This document shows positions 45,930 to 58,359 of a DNA stretch of 64,000 nt, piece by piece. Position 1 is the stretch's first letter; each line of letters opens with the position of its first letter. The stretch comes from Ctena decussata. Its lineage: Eukaryota > Mollusca > Bivalvia > Lucinida > Lucinidae. The notes beneath the pieces were generated by a model. That model saw nothing but the letters and a program-made list of their open reading frames with translations, had not been told where the DNA came from and did not search any database. The position numbers were made by a program, and so were the translations under genes. Location: the NCBI GenBank assembly GCA_963989385.1, contig OZ022511.1, positions 7,688,001-7,752,000 on the forward strand, given 5' to 3'.

Positions 45930-46135
45930 CGCTGTTACAGAGAGATCCTTAACTTGAAATTTGTCTTCTGCTTATTGTAATTTTATACGGTTTAAGTCCT
46001 TTAATTTGTTTGATGGAATCCCTAGACTTCTTGACGTGTATTTTCAACAATTAACATCTGACACCAAATGTAATTTATTCTTCTAGAAACTTTCCTTGAT
46101 GTCAGATCTCCTGGGTATAGCTGTCTAAATTCAAC
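45930..46135 (+). repeat. Diverged duplicate segment, copy 1
   Basis: Aligns with 50735-50945 through CTTCTGCTTATTGTAATTTTA, GATGGAATCCCTA and TCAACAATTAACATCTGACA. Confidence 0.75.
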
Positions 46136-47160
46136 AGCAGAATACTGTGTAAATTTCCAATTATCAATCTTATTCTCAAACGGCTGGATGGGTGTATAGA
46201 AAAGTCTGCGTTTGACTGCTTTCTTTAAACGATTAGAGAATTTACCAAATACGCTATTTTTATATTTTGTTTCTGATATTACATCGTGTCAAGCACCCAG
46301 CCAGGCAATAACTGTATATTAATGTGCTAAATACGTAAAGAATGAACCGATTCAATCAATCTTCCCTTCAAAACTTGGTATCTGTATGCAAGAAGCAAAG
46401 CCTTATAAATACTTTTATACAGTGTGCCAAGGACGTGCACGTTGATTTGTAGAAAACGCTAAGTCGGTTAATAATAGTGATAATAATAATAACAATAGTA
46501 ATAATTGCACAAGTTCCTGAGAGATATCATGATACGTTCAAACGGATATGGCAAATTACAACTTTCTTAATTAACAAGATAATAATTCTAAACATTTCGC
46601 ATATCATAAATGGCATTTTCGCTGACCCGTGTATTCTGCAATTCACCACTGTAATTTCTCAGTTTGTAATCACCAAAGTTTTGATTGAATTTCTGCTTTA
46701 AAACACCTGGCAAATATATAAATGACTATTTCGAGTCGTTTCAAATTGCATCCTTCAGGCGACACAACTTCAATTTAATGCTATTTTCTTTTTATTTTTT
46801 AATATATACGCAAGCTTTATATATACTGTATATATAAACAAGATGATGTAGAAAGAGAAGCAAAGTTAGACGTAGATTCCCTTTGTTTTCAGTTGTTCTT
46901 TCACTTATATGTAGTGATAATTGTTCTGAAGTCGTATATTTTATTGTGTATTTTAACTCTTGCTCCCAATCAATTCGGTTAGCCTAAAATCCCTAATTTT
47001 ATGGCAATTCTTAATGATTGCAATATATTTCATGGTCATTATTTGATAAATTTTGTTGTAGATGTTCTTCGATATATAGAGATAAAAGTTGTAAACCTAG
47101 AGAATCTTGAAGCTGACTGGTATCTAGGCTATGCGCGTTTCGGTTAATTTAAAAACATCA
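46136..47160. other. Intergenic, nothing coding
   Basis: Very AT-rich. 46740-46790 (CATCCTTCAGGCGACAC) resembles 53045-53095 (CATCTTTCAGGCGACAT), extending the duplicated-segment relationship. Confidence 0.4.
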
Positions 47161-47633
47161 GGGTCCAGTTGTTCAAAACTAACGACGTCGTTAGTTAAGG
47201 TGACGTTAAAATTTCAAACGTAAATATCACAAATATGCCAATATTTTTCGTTGTAAAAATCTGAGAAGCTTTTGCATTGCAAAAGCTTCTCACATATTTT
47301 CAACAAAAAATATCATTGTATTTGGCTATAAAGTCACAAAACACTGAACGAGTACACCTCTTAACGCTCTGTCCTGATACTTGCAATTTTTGCAGTAAGA
47401 AACTGACAGGTTGGATGTGTGTGTTCTTAAAATATGACATGCTGCATGCTTTTTTCTGTTTCTTTTCTTTTCTTTCTGTCACATTGCAACTACATTTAAG
47501 AGAGGGCCACATGGAAGATTAGTGTTTAACTAAATGTGTATTTCCCTCTGTAAATAAAGTCTATTATTATTATTATTTTATTATTATTATTAACGAGCTC
47601 GTTAGGCTAACGATGCTTTGAACAACTGGGCCC
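47161..47633. mobile_element. Foldback element (family N), copy 2, carrying a retroposon-like insert
   Basis: GGGTCCAGTTGTTCAAAACT to TTTGAACAACTGGGCCC. The centre has a TTTTGCATTGCAAAA hairpin. About 47300-47595 is extra and ends CTGTAAATAAAGTCTATT plus an ATT repeat, as in the 3' tail of a retroposed RNA. Confidence 0.75.
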
Positions 47634-48046
47634 TGAATATGGTAACGCGTAGTGATTACTTCGTAATAATTTTATGAAATGTTTGGAAACTTAATACTGG
47701 TTTACTGACGAGTGGTTGTTTGTTCTGTCAAACCTGAGAATTATTGACTGCAATCTCATACAGTACGTTGGTGATAATTTGAATTGGCTTTTACTCGGAT
47801 GTATATGTCCTAAGCATCTTTGATTTCGAACTCCGCTGGTTTCAATTATCTTTGAATAATGGGGAGTTAAGATTTTTGCATCAAAATTTGTAACTATGAA
47901 TGTAAAAATTATTCGGATATTCTTGACAATAGCTGATACGTATTGAAAAAAGCTAAAAAATAAAAAAAGAACTGTCTTTCCTAATAAAAAAAACACAAAC
48001 TGAAAATGATAATGCAAGTCTAAGCCACTCGAAACTCGCCGAAAAC
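47634..48046. other. Intergenic, nothing recognised
   Basis: A 108-codon minus-strand frame (47691-48017) ends in low-complexity Phe/Leu sequence. No domain. Confidence 0.35.
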
Positions 48047-48049
48047 TAT

Positions 48050-48088
48050 TCTATTTTTTTTTTTCTTCTTCTTCTTCTTCTTCTTCTC
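48050..48088 (+). repeat. (T)n(CTT)n microsatellite
   Basis: A T-run followed by eight or so CTT units. Confidence 0.9.
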
Positions 48089-48739
48089 CAATGTTCCATC
48101 CAACTCAGAACTCTTTTCCCTTAAATACTCATTTTGAGTTTATTTGATTTAAAAGGGAACAGAATTCTTCTTGTACATTAAGCTGTTATTTTCTCCTAAA
48201 TGAACAAATGAAAAACAACGATTCTAATGTAAACAAATATATATACACAAAAGCAAAGCGAAAATGTTTACTGACCTGTTTTATCAGAAAGAACTATCCT
48301 GTTGAGCAAAAGTGGTCACACTGCAGTGGAGTTTCCAATAGCAAGACATTTCCTTGTCTCGCAGAGCTAGAAAATAAGACGTATCGATATTTGAGTTCCT
48401 TCTTTACCTGGATGTTTTAAGAAGTTGCGTATGAATATTTAATAGGCGCCGGTAACCGTATGACTAATATTTCAAGTTTTGTTTTTGTCAGATGCTGCAT
48501 CATTTCAAAGTTCTACTCAGGTGGCACGCTTGTGGGTTAGTTTATATCATTGGATTGTATTTGTCCAATTTGATAACTTTTAATTCTAAACTAAAGTAAA
48601 CTTTAACAAATAAAAATCTATCAAAGCATCGTTTCAAATATTTTTTTCTGATTGTGTAATATTAGGCAACACGCTGATATGAATAAAATAGGTGTTCTCT
48701 ATATGCGTACGTCCCCATCTGCCTATAATGGCTATGATT
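48089..48739. other. Intergenic, nothing recognised
   Basis: No coding or repeat signal. Confidence 0.35.
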
Positions 48740-48960
48740 TGAGCCGCGACATGAGAAAACCAACATATTGGTTAGGCGCCCAGCCAGCGCATATTCAGAT
48801 CAGCCTGGGCATCCGTCCAATCTGATCAGAGTCTTCGCTGTCCGCATCGAGGTACCTTAGATCCCTAGCTACCCGTTAAGTGCTTAGCAAAGAGTCTGAT
48901 CAGACTGGGCATATGTCCAAGCTGAGCTAAGTCTGCACTGGGCACACATCCACTTTGTTA
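48740..48960 (-). mobile_element. Palindromic MITE (family P), copy 16, right tip lost
   Basis: Diverged. The terminal 17 or so bases after CCACTTTGTTA are absent. Confidence 0.88.
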
Positions 48961-48999
48961 AATCAATAAATTATCATCGAAGCGAAGAATTGTTTACAA

Positions 49000-49200
49000 T
49001 AGCTTCCTGAGTGGCAGCGTTTCCATGTGCTTTTTCCTGGAGGACATAAACCTTCCATCAGCGGGTCTACTCATAAAAGCAGAATTGGCTTTTGTAGGAG
49101 CAAATGATTTCCATTTAGAGTTGACTCTCCATTGAAGAGGGAGTAAGAGAGGAAAACAGTAGAATTGTTTCCCCTGAAGATGCATCCATTCACCTTAACG
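49000..49200 (+). repeat. Dispersed repeat (family R), copy 4
   Basis: GCGGGTCTACTCATAAAAG, TAGAGTTGACTCTCCATTGA and GCATCCATTCACCTTAA match copy 3. Confidence 0.6.
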
Positions 49201-50734
49201 TTTGACGCTGAAATGGGCAGTAATTGAGCTTATCCGGAAATTGCGAACTTTAACACCTGCGCACCTTACATTTGGAAATTTCACAAATTTTGTTGTCTCT
49301 GTGTAACTTGGAAATGCTGAAAATATGAAGTTGGTATCTTGAATGGGTTTTAGAGCTAAAGCCATTTGAAAATATATAAAACCTATACTAGAGCAAACTT
49401 CTAATCGACCACTTAATTATATTCCGGAAAACAATAAGAACCATCGAACATATATTTCCATCTTCAATTAAACTGAATTATTGGTAAAACAAATCAGGTA
49501 ACATTAAAATAAAAATCTTATCAGTTAACCTTTACATAAGTGAAAAATACAGGTACCCGTGTTTCCAAAAATCGCAACATTTCAGCAGTTTGTCATGATT
49601 CGGACATAACCAAATTTCGGAATTTAATCAGCATATGCTCATCACTCCTGCGAACATTTAGGAAATGATTAACTGACCTTCAGAATGCATGATAAAGCAC
49701 CGTTCTAAAACAGGATTTGTATTTTCTGTCACAATTTCAAAAAATTCCCGACCACAGTCCTAACCTTTGCGAAATTTGAAAATGGGGGTACATGTGCATC
49801 CTCTGCTGCCAGAAAAGGTGCTATGATGATCTTGATCTCAAATCTTTGAAAACTTTACATGACTAATTAAGTGTACTGAATATAATAAAATTATGTTCAG
49901 ATATCATCTACTACTGACAGTGTTCAAGACAAAGCAAGTGATCGGTTAGTTGTGCTCAGTATATAATGGAATGCTAAGAATGTACAATTTTCTCTTACTT
50001 TATCCTACTGGGTTACCATGTTAAACAATGCATAACATTATCATTTTTCATCCAAATGTTTTGATATTTGACGGACATTTACTTTGATGGGTTATCTATA
50101 TGACAATACTGTCACATTTACAATTTTGAAATCGTTTGTGAACATATTAACGGGTTTCTCTCAAATGACCATATTTGGAATTGTCGAAATTTAAACTGCA
50201 ATATCTCCCAAACCCACACAGGTATTTCATTCAAAATTTCGGATTTTTCTATTTTTATCTCACACTTTAAAATGACAGAAGACCGAGTTTCAAAATTTGC
50301 GTTTTCTGCAGTAAGCCTACTTACTATGTACAGGTTAATGTTAGGTAATTGTTCCCCTTCGCCATGATAGTTATGTCTCCCCGTATATGTAACGATCACG
50401 CTTAGATCAACAGTTGCTCAAAGCAAAGTTCCGGTGTCAAAACATAGTTAATTGGTGTTTTCCATGTGAACTACGAAGAAATAAAATGTCTAAAAAAATG
50501 AAATGAAGCTAATACAAAACAAAATCCAAAAGTTAAAGATATTAAATTATTTGTGAAGGTTTATTTGAGAGTCTTTATATTCGGATAAGGTTTCATGTCC
50601 CCTTTCACGCGACGACAATCAGTTAAAAAACAATAAATTCTTGGGTGTTTTCATTTTGTTTCTATAATTCATAGATTCGGTTTTACTCGGTTTCGCCTTA
50701 AGACATAATTAACTCTCTTAAAATAATTATAGAG
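49201..50734. other. Long stretch without gene or clear repeat
   Basis: AT-rich. The 93-codon minus-strand frame at 50118-50399 has no recognisable domain. Confidence 0.35.
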
Positions 50735-50945
50735 AGATTCATTTGACTCCAAACGTGCATTTGACATCTGTCTTCTGTTAATTGTAATCTTAAACGACTT
50801 AATTCCCTAAATATATTTTGATGGAACCCCTACACACCATGACTTGTATCTTCAACAATTAACATCTGACACAAAATGCAATTTATTCCTCTTGGAATGT
50901 TAATTGGTGTTAATTCTCGTGGGTATTCATTGTCTGAATCTTAAA
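50735..50945 (+). repeat. Diverged duplicate segment, copy 2
   Basis: Partner of 45930-46135, about three quarters identical by eye, with small gaps. Confidence 0.75.
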
Positions 50946-51059
50946 TTATAAATCACCGTCGCAAAAAAGACATTAACCGGTACCGTTTATTTTTTATCAT
51001 TTTCTTTTTCATTTATTACTTACTTTTATTGTTATTAATGTTGTTGTTTTGAAGGTCGT

Positions 51060-52275
51060 TTATCAACAGTGTAAATCTAGTTCACACCATGGAGCACCTG
51101 TACGGCAAGTCTACAAGTGATGTCCAGTTGAATGGCAGCACGGGAGAATGGTTCAGAACAACAGTTGGAGTAAGACAAGGATGTCTTTTGCCACCCACTG
51201 TCTTCAGCTTTTTCCTGGAACGGAGTATCGCTGATACTCTGGAAGAACATAATGAAAAGTTAGGCATGAGCATAGGCGGCAAAAATATTAGCCATCTGCG
51301 ATGAACGGATGACACAGATGCTTTTGCTGAGGAAGAGCAGGAACAACAAACCCTACTTGAAATGTTCGACAAAATCTGCACCCGAAAAGATGGAGATCGG
51401 TGCTGAGAAGACCAAACTGATGACCAGACCAGGGGCCGTATTCATAAAGCCACTTAAATCGTTGCTATGCGGTTGCTAAGGCTAAATATCTATAAAGGAG
51501 ATTCCCTACAACTATGAAATTTGGTCTGGAGGAACAGTCTTACAAAGACTGTTCCTCCAGACTAAATTTCATAGTTGTAGGGAATCTCCAACAAAGAAAT
51601 TCAGCCTTAGCAACAGCATAGCAACGACTCAAGTCGTTTTATGAATACGGCCCCAGCAGCGCCAATGGCATCCAAATAATGGTAAAAGGACAGGCGCACC
51701 GTAACAAGCTCCAAATACCTTTGACCAATTGCCTCAGGTGTTGGCTCAAAATCCGAGGCTGTCTCAAGAATTGACAAACCATTGCAACTCTCACAAAGTT
51801 GCAGCCCATTTGGAGACATAACAAGAAACCTCTTGAGTCAAATGTGAAACTAATGCGCCACCCTTGTCATATCTTGAGTCAGAGAAAAGAACCCAGGACT
51901 TTGAGATAAGATGCTACCGAATATTATTGAACATTTCGTCCAAGAACCATATCGCAAATGAGGAGTTTCGCAGAAATATCCTAGCAGCCGTTAGAAAATA
52001 TATGATGAACTCCTGACCATGGTCAAGAAGCAAAAACTAAGGTGGTTTGGCAACTTCTAAAGGTCTTCTGGTTTCGCAAAGATAATTCTACAGAGCACAG
52101 GGAAAGGAAAAAAAAAGAGGTAGACAGAAGAAGAGCTGGGAAGACAACATTAAAGAGTGGACAGGGATGAACTTTACAACCTCAACTAGGGCAGCTGAAA
52201 ACTGAAAGGGAATGTTGTGAAGTCATCTATGGTACCCCACGAGGAAATGGGATAGAGTGCATGGAGAATAGAAGA
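51060..52275 (+). pseudogene. LINE fragment, reverse transcriptase to 3' end, with a foldback inserted
   Basis: Begins abruptly inside the reverse transcriptase (NLVHTMEHLYGKSTSDVQLN), then VGVRQGCLLPPTVF. The catalytic FADD block is broken (a TGA follows SHLR). After the foldback at 51432-51654 the coding text resumes with ANGIQ and TLTKLQPIW, and continues with KLRWFGNF and KRGRQKKSWEDNIKEWTGM, the C-terminal region seen in this LINE group. It is the same family as the minus-strand copy at 21486-23775 but covers more of the 3' part, so the two overlap only across the reverse transcriptase. Inactive: 5'-truncated, frameshifted and interrupted. Confidence 0.9.
51432..51654. mobile_element. 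Foldback element (family C), copy 3, inserted in the LINE
   Basis: GGGGCCGTATTCATAAAGCC to TTTTATGAATACGGCCCC. The tip variant TTCATAAA/TTTATGAA is consistent at both ends. A short GACCAG/CCAG flank repeat may be the target duplication. Confidence 0.88.
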
Positions 52276-53685
52276 TTAATTCTTTCTTTTGAAAATAATC
52301 CCTATTTCGAATGGCTTATTAGCAGGGCTATACACCATGAGAGACTATGTAAATGAGGAGGCTGAGCTGATGATACGTAGTTCGAATATGTCAAAGGGAG
52401 GGCTTTAACACGACGCGGCTCACATATGGAAACAAACGTAAAGAGTCTGGCTGGTTGAAGATGTGCTTTATATAGATTTCCATGAATATTTAATGTTGTT
52501 GAGACTAATAAACCGCAGAACACATGGGGCTTAATTTAATCAGTGCAATAAAAAGCAGTAACAATAGCTAATATTACTGTAAAATCATGAATATTTGGAC
52601 ATAACAGCGCAGACCCAAATTAGACGAATCTTGAAGAGGAGTCTGAAGAGTGTCATTCCATCAGCTTCTTACTGCATTGCGTCGAACCAAAATGTTGACT
52701 TCAACTCACCTGCCACACTCTTCCTTTTGTTTTAGTACTGACCAATTTAAGGCGTTAGTTCTAGTGATTTTCGATATTTTGTTCACTAAGGTGTGTTTAA
52801 CACATGCCTTATTTGGTGCCGGACTATGTAACCTGAATATAAAAAGAAATGTCTTCAAATTAATTCCGAGACATTCTGATAGAATCAACGGCATTATGCA
52901 CACTGAAAAATTTCTCCGATCTGTTATTTCATACAGAATATGAAGCCTTACATTCATAACAGCGCCAGGCAAGATGGACTGTCTCATTAGGATCGTTTAC
53001 AAGAAACGTCTGATAATCTCTAAATGGATCTTTTAAGCAGTTTTATATTACATCTTTCAGGCGACATAGTCTAATTTCAGTTCAATAATGTTTTATTTTA
53101 CGCAAAATTATGAAGATTAGAGAATGCTTTCTGATTATATTGGTTCTAATGACACAGCGGTGGTAAATATAAAAAGAATAGCTAATTCATGGCGGTATAA
53201 GGTATACAAGCTAACGAATTAGACATGCGCTAGTCCATAGAACTGTTTTCCTCCATAAAGGAATCTAGATAAAGATATTCAGAAGAACGCAGTCATAAAA
53301 TCACTCAAGACAATGAGAGATGAAGATTTAAGAAACTCAAACAGCATGGCAGTCATATGACTTCCAGTTCTTCCTATTTGCTTTACTGACCGGCAAAACG
53401 ATTTGAAGAAGAGGCTTATGTTAAAGAAAAAAATGTTCTTGAAGAAATAAATTGTTGAATCCTGTTGTAAAGGGAAACAATAACATGTCACTGAACTTTG
53501 TTATTAATCATTTTCAGACAGGGTAGTCACTAATACAATAACTTAACAGCTGGTCTGTAAATCTAATGGTTGTAATTCTATAATGTTGTTGAAAATATTT
53601 CAATAGGGGCATCTTTTAAACAATTAAATCATTTTCTTTCCAGAAAGACCGAGCAAAATCCGGCAACTAAAATGCCAGGAATGCA
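52276..53685. other. Intergenic with weak old repeats
   Basis: 52480-52550 (TAATGTTGTTGAGACTAATAAACCGCAG) repeats 43045-43100. Opposing frames at 52650-52990 are not protein-like. Confidence 0.35.
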
Positions 53686-53858
53686 GCGTCCGCCCAGTCT
53701 GATCAGAGTATTCGCTGTCCGCATGGAGGTAGCTTAGATCCTTAGCTACCCTTTGAGCACCTAACAAAGAGTCTGGTCAAACTGGACGGACGCCAAGGCT
53801 GATCTAAGTCTGCGCTGGGCGCACAGCCACTTTGTTGGTTTTCTCGTGTCGCGGCTCA
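53686..53858 (-). mobile_element. Palindromic MITE (family P), copy 17, left arm mostly lost
   Basis: Begins at GCGTCCGCCCAGTCTGATCA; the right tip is intact. Confidence 0.9.
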
Positions 53859-54464
53859 TATGTAGTAACTGATAGCCTGATAAGGTTTCGGCCATGACCA
53901 TCCAATCGTAAATATGTTTAAAAGTGGCCACACTGTAGGGACCAACGACATTATAAAGTTTTCCACGGAACACTTTTAGAAGGTCTGACACAGCTTTGTG
54001 TTGATATATTCAGGATTAGATCCTTATTGACGTACAAGTGACATTGATACATGTATGCATATAAATTACCTCTTGACTCCCACTGACATGATTTTGAGTG
54101 ATCAATTAACAAGCAATTAATGTACTTATTCAAAGGGACGCTGATGTTCTGCAACTGTTGTATGAATCAATATTGCAATAACTGGACATATGAACCACTA
54201 CGACGCGAAACAGAATGGACTTAAAGGCATGTGCGAGATAAAAAAGAAACGGACAAACAAGTGCATGAGTGCGGTCAGCTCTGAGTTCCACTTCTCATAC
54301 TTTATTAGGCAGGATCTAGAAACCGTTGATCCGAGCAAGGAAGTCCTAGATGGTGCAAACGCACGGAGTATCTTGAGAGTTCAATGTATCCATGTGCCCA
54401 AAATGTCCTTTCCTCTTTTGGCGAGACTTGTATATAAAGGATTTAGATATTCAGCAGGATTATC
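53859..54464. other. Intergenic
   Basis: A 92-codon plus-strand frame (54190-54468) shows no recognisable domain. Confidence 0.35.
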
Positions 54465-54711
54465 TTAATCCATTAATGCCTAGCGTCTCAAAAAATCGGA
54501 CTTAGATAAACAGTGAAAACCCAGATCGGACGCCGCAATACGCGGCGTCTGATCAGGGTCTACTCTATATGCAAAAGACAAATAGGTATTTCACCTGAAA
54601 ATAAAGAAAAATTAATATACACGCAAACTAAACCAGGCACCCCTTAATTGACAAATGGACTCATCCATTTGATAAGGATAGAAGAGTTCACTGGGCATAA
54701 AGGGGTTAAAC
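54465..54711 (-). mobile_element. Non-autonomous repeat (family D), copy 3
   Basis: Begins TAATCCATTAATGCCTAGCG, contains the GACGCCGCAATACGCGGCGTC hairpin, and ends GGGCATAAAGGGGTTAA. Reversed relative to copies 2 and 4. Confidence 0.65.
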
Positions 54712-54720
54712 TAATCATCT

Positions 54721-54870
54721 GGCCCAGAGGTTATAAAACTTGGATACATTCTCAAACGCAAAATAAAGTACTCTGATTGGCTGCTTCCGAGCACATGCTC
54801 GGAAGCAGCAAATCAGTGCGCTTTATTTTAAATGTGAGATTATTCTCAAGTTTGATAACCTCGAACCCAG
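54721..54870. mobile_element. Foldback element (family S), copy 2
   Basis: GGCCCAGAGGTTATAAAACT, core GCTTCCGAGCACATGCTCGG; right end TTTGATAACCTCGAACCC. Confidence 0.88.
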
Positions 54871-54959
54871 ATTGCTTTTCTCTGTACCTTTCTAGAATCT
54901 GCAGCCAGCACTTCATTTTTATCTGAATGGGTACACCTCCATGTTTATCCGTCTTTCAT

Positions 54960-55125
54960 GAAAAAGGGGAACAACTCTCCGTGACTTTCTATTTGTTTCC
55001 TTAGACGACGTAACTCTTACAAAATGTGATCTGTTGAAGATAAATAATGCTCCAGAGGGGCATATACTTTCCTTTAAGATTTGACTCCTACTGTGAATGG
55101 AGGCAAAATGAAAGTGCACTCATAT
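54960..55125 (+). repeat. Dispersed repeat (family R), copy 5
   Basis: CTATTTGTTTCCTTAGACGA and TGAATGGAGGCAAAATGAAA match copy 1. Confidence 0.5.
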
Positions 55126-55157
55126 ACTTTGATAAGAAATTAAGGGTTTAATAGGAT

Positions 55158-55379
55158 TGGAGCCCCGACACGACAAAACCAACAAAGAGGCATGCTTGCC
55201 CAGCGAAGACCTAGCCCAACCTGAGCGTCCACCCAGTCTGAGCCTTTGCGCTTAAAAGGTAGCTAAGGGTCTAAGCGAGCTCTATGCCGACAACGAAAAT
55301 CTGATCAGACTGGGCGGACTGATCTGAGACCTCGCTGGGCGCATATGCAACTTTGTTGGTTTTGTCGTGTCGAGGCTCA
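55158..55379 (+). mobile_element. Palindromic MITE (family P, subfamily 2), copy 18
   Basis: Tips GAGCCCCGACACGAC and GTCGTGTCGAGGCTC; arms shortened by small deletions. Confidence 0.88.
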
Positions 55380-55795
55380 ATTATTATAAGTATTCACCTA
55401 CGATATGACCGATTTGTTCGTCCAAATCTCTTGGATTTCAAAGCAATTTACTCTTTAGATGCTAAACCTGATCTGGGCATAAGTGATAGAATGTAGCTGC
55501 ATAACTTACATCAACATGCTAAATGGCCAAGTTGATATGACCAAAATGTGGCAAAGATTTCGGGATCACTAATCTTCTATAATTAGTTTGTCATTATGTG
55601 ACAGTTTTCCGATTGCTTGCTATGCCATTTTCTAAACGAGTACTTGACCTTTACGCATGTATATAATAAATGAATAGAACAGCTGTCCTGGTCGACTCAC
55701 ATGGAGAATGCTTGAGGAAATATGGTTGTGTCGTTGTTTGTTTTTGCGGAGACGCAACAGCAGGCTCATATATCCTACTGTTTAGATAGAACATA
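55380..55795. other. Intergenic, nothing recognised
   Basis: No coding or repeat signal. Confidence 0.35.
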
Positions 55796-56032
55796 TGAAC
55801 CGCGACACGAGAAAACCAACAATGTGGTTGTGCGCCCAGCGCAGACTCAGATCAGCCTAGGCGTCCGCCCAGTCTGATCAGACTCTTCGCTAAGGACTTA
55901 AAGGGAAGCTAAGGGTCTGAGCTACCTCCGTGCGGACAGCGAAGACTCTGATCAGACTGGGCGGATGCCCAGGCTGATCTGAGTCTGCGCTGGGCGCACA
56001 ACCACATTGTTAGTTTGTCGTGTCGTGGCTCA
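55796..56032 (+). mobile_element. Palindromic MITE (family P), copy 19
   Basis: Full length, perfect ATAT duplications. Confidence 0.93.
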
Positions 56033-56211
56033 TATGTATTTTTAATGCGCGATAAAATGTCTCCATAGTCGTACCAGAGGAAAAATCGTCGAAGCAAAAA
56101 TCATCATAAACGCAGTACAGCCTTTACGATTCCTGATAATATGCCGGTTGATATACTTTTCGTGTCGTATAAATGACAAAAGCATGGGGAACAGAGATTA
56201 ATTATTATTTT

Positions 56212-56290
56212 CATTATTATTAATTTTTATTTTATTTTATTTTTATTTATTTATTTATTTATTTATTTATTTGTTATTTATTTATTATCT
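56212..56290 (+). repeat. (TTTA)n-rich tract
   Basis: Many ATTT units, partly perfect. Confidence 0.9.
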
Positions 56291-56499
56291 TTTTGTCAAT
56301 TTATTTTTGTTAAAATGACAAGTAAAAAGCTAGGCAATGATCAAGACCAATACAACCAAAATGAGAAAGAAAGCAGCATATACATGTACATATATTGACA
56401 CATGTTCACAAGAGACACGCGCAGCTAACCGAACGAACAACTCTTTCCCAAACAGGTGGCCAATCAGCTACCCCATTCGAAACTAAAATCTATTTTAAC

Positions 56500-56740
56500 C
56501 CATTGCTATTTACTATCTTAAAATACAAAACAAAACAGAAAGTAAAGTTTGCAGCTGTGCAGGTGACCATATTGCTAGAATACCAGAGACCAGCGGAGAT
56601 AACAAAACGTAACGTTGATGAACCACAAAGGAAGTACTGCCTGGGAACGGTCAGTAATAGACTATTGTTGAGTGTTAACTACATCTACTGGATCCAAAAC
56701 CTCGGCCTCTGCTTCTGCAGTGGTTCTCACTAAGGTTTCC
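56500..56740 (+). repeat. Dispersed repeat fragment
   Basis: Shares its left part with 41130-41245 and GGGAACGGTCAGTAATA with 18467-18480. Family unknown. Confidence 0.4.
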
Positions 56741-56954
56741 TAACTTATCAAATAATCATCACGGGAAATAATAATACCAATGAATCAAAGAAGAGGACTC
56801 GACAGAAACGAGGTAATGTTAAACAAGCTGAAATTATTGAAGTATTTAGATTTTTATCTAAATACATTTTAGACATTGACAACCTCTACTTTGAAAGCAT
56901 GGTGAGTCGAAATTTTCCACCTGAGATGCAGTAAAACCATTGCTAAAGCATAAT

Positions 56955-57192
56955 TGAGCCGCGACACGACAAAACCAACAATGTGGTTGTGCGCCCAGCC
57001 CAGACTCAGATCAACCTAGGCATTCGCCCTGTTTGACCAGACTCTACGTTAAGTGCTCAAAGGGGAGCTAAGGGTCTAAGCTACCTCCATGCGGACAGCG
57101 AAGACTCTGATCAGACTGGGCGGATGCCCAGGCTGATCTGAGTCTGCGCTGGGCGCACAACCACATTGTTGATTTTCTCATGTCGTGGCTCA
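56955..57192 (+). mobile_element. Palindromic MITE (family P), copy 20
   Basis: Full length. Flanks AATT and ATAT differ. Confidence 0.92.
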
Positions 57193-58060
57193 TATGTATC
57201 AGATACCGATGCCTCATTTTTGGATTATATTTATGTATTTCGAACTGATTTGTTTTATGCAACATTTATGATAAACGCGATGACGTGCTTTGCTGTAAAT
57301 TACGTAAAGGCATAAGACCCATAACAACAAATAAATAAACATCGAAAGTTTCCTTGAAATATTATCAGTCATCGACAAACATAGTTCAAGCGTTTCCGTT
57401 GTGTTTTAACATCGACAAAGCGGCACGCGCGACTTTCATATTTTTCTTATTTACAAATATTTATTTTAACAATATAAGTGTTCCGTATTTCCTTTTAACA
57501 TAGGGAAAACTGTCTTAGGTCGTGCAAATATACGTTTTAATCTCTTTTGTTAACAATCTGTCATTTGGATTTCTTCTCTTGATTATTTTTTTCCTGTTCA
57601 TGATATTATATGACTCTTTGTGTGCTCCTATGTGGGCCGAAAATTCGAAATAAAGATCTTGTATTCTTGTATTCTTATATTCATAATCAATGCTATTTAC
57701 CCCATCTCGTCAAGATTCTTTAACGCTCACTTTCAGGTTTCGTTATGTCGTCTAAGTCTCGTCAAGAAGTGAAACAATTATCTTCACTGCAATAGTTGAT
57801 GGTTTTATTTCAACAGCTAGGCCATATGGACGCACTACGGATAACAAAACTAGAATAAAAAAAGGCTCAAATGAGTTTAACGATAATCCCCACGGTCCAC
57901 TTGACTCCTTGAATAATGGAAACTTGCCACAAACCTTAATTTTTCAAACGCTTTAATCTTTTTTGGAAGATGTATTGAAAGTCCGTTCTTCTATCAGCCT
58001 TACTCGAACGTAAAAAATAATTGTATTAATGAAGTTTGGTTATACAAATCAAAAACAAAA
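57193..58060. other. Intergenic, retroposon-like tail at 57630-57685
   Basis: GAAATAAAGATCTTGTATTC followed by TTGTATTC-type repeats looks like the 3' end of an old retroposed copy. Nothing coding. Confidence 0.4.
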
Positions 58061-58300
58061 TGAGCCGTGACACGACAATATTAACCATGTGGAATGTGAG
58101 CCCAGGGAAAACTCAGATCAGTCTGGACATCAGCCCTGTCTGATCTGTGTCTTTTCCGTGAGCTTAAAGGGTAGCTAAGTTTCTAAGCTAGCTCCATGCC
58201 GAAAACGAAGACTCTGCTAAGAATGGGCAAATGTCCAGATTGATCTGAGTCGTCACTGGGCACACATGCAACTTTGTTTGCTTTGTCGTGTCGATGCCTA
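58061..58300 (+). mobile_element. Palindromic MITE (family P, subfamily 2), copy 21
   Basis: Full length but the most diverged copy. Right tip GTCGTGTCGATGCCTA. Confidence 0.88.
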
Positions 58301-58359
58301 GTTTTGCCTGATACCTTTCACTACTTAACGTTCGGAAGCGATTTCTCAGTTGCAATTCT

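Noticed and set aside
52650..52987. Overlapping 97- and 93-codon frames on opposite strands
   Set aside because: Neither resembles a protein family; consistent with chance.
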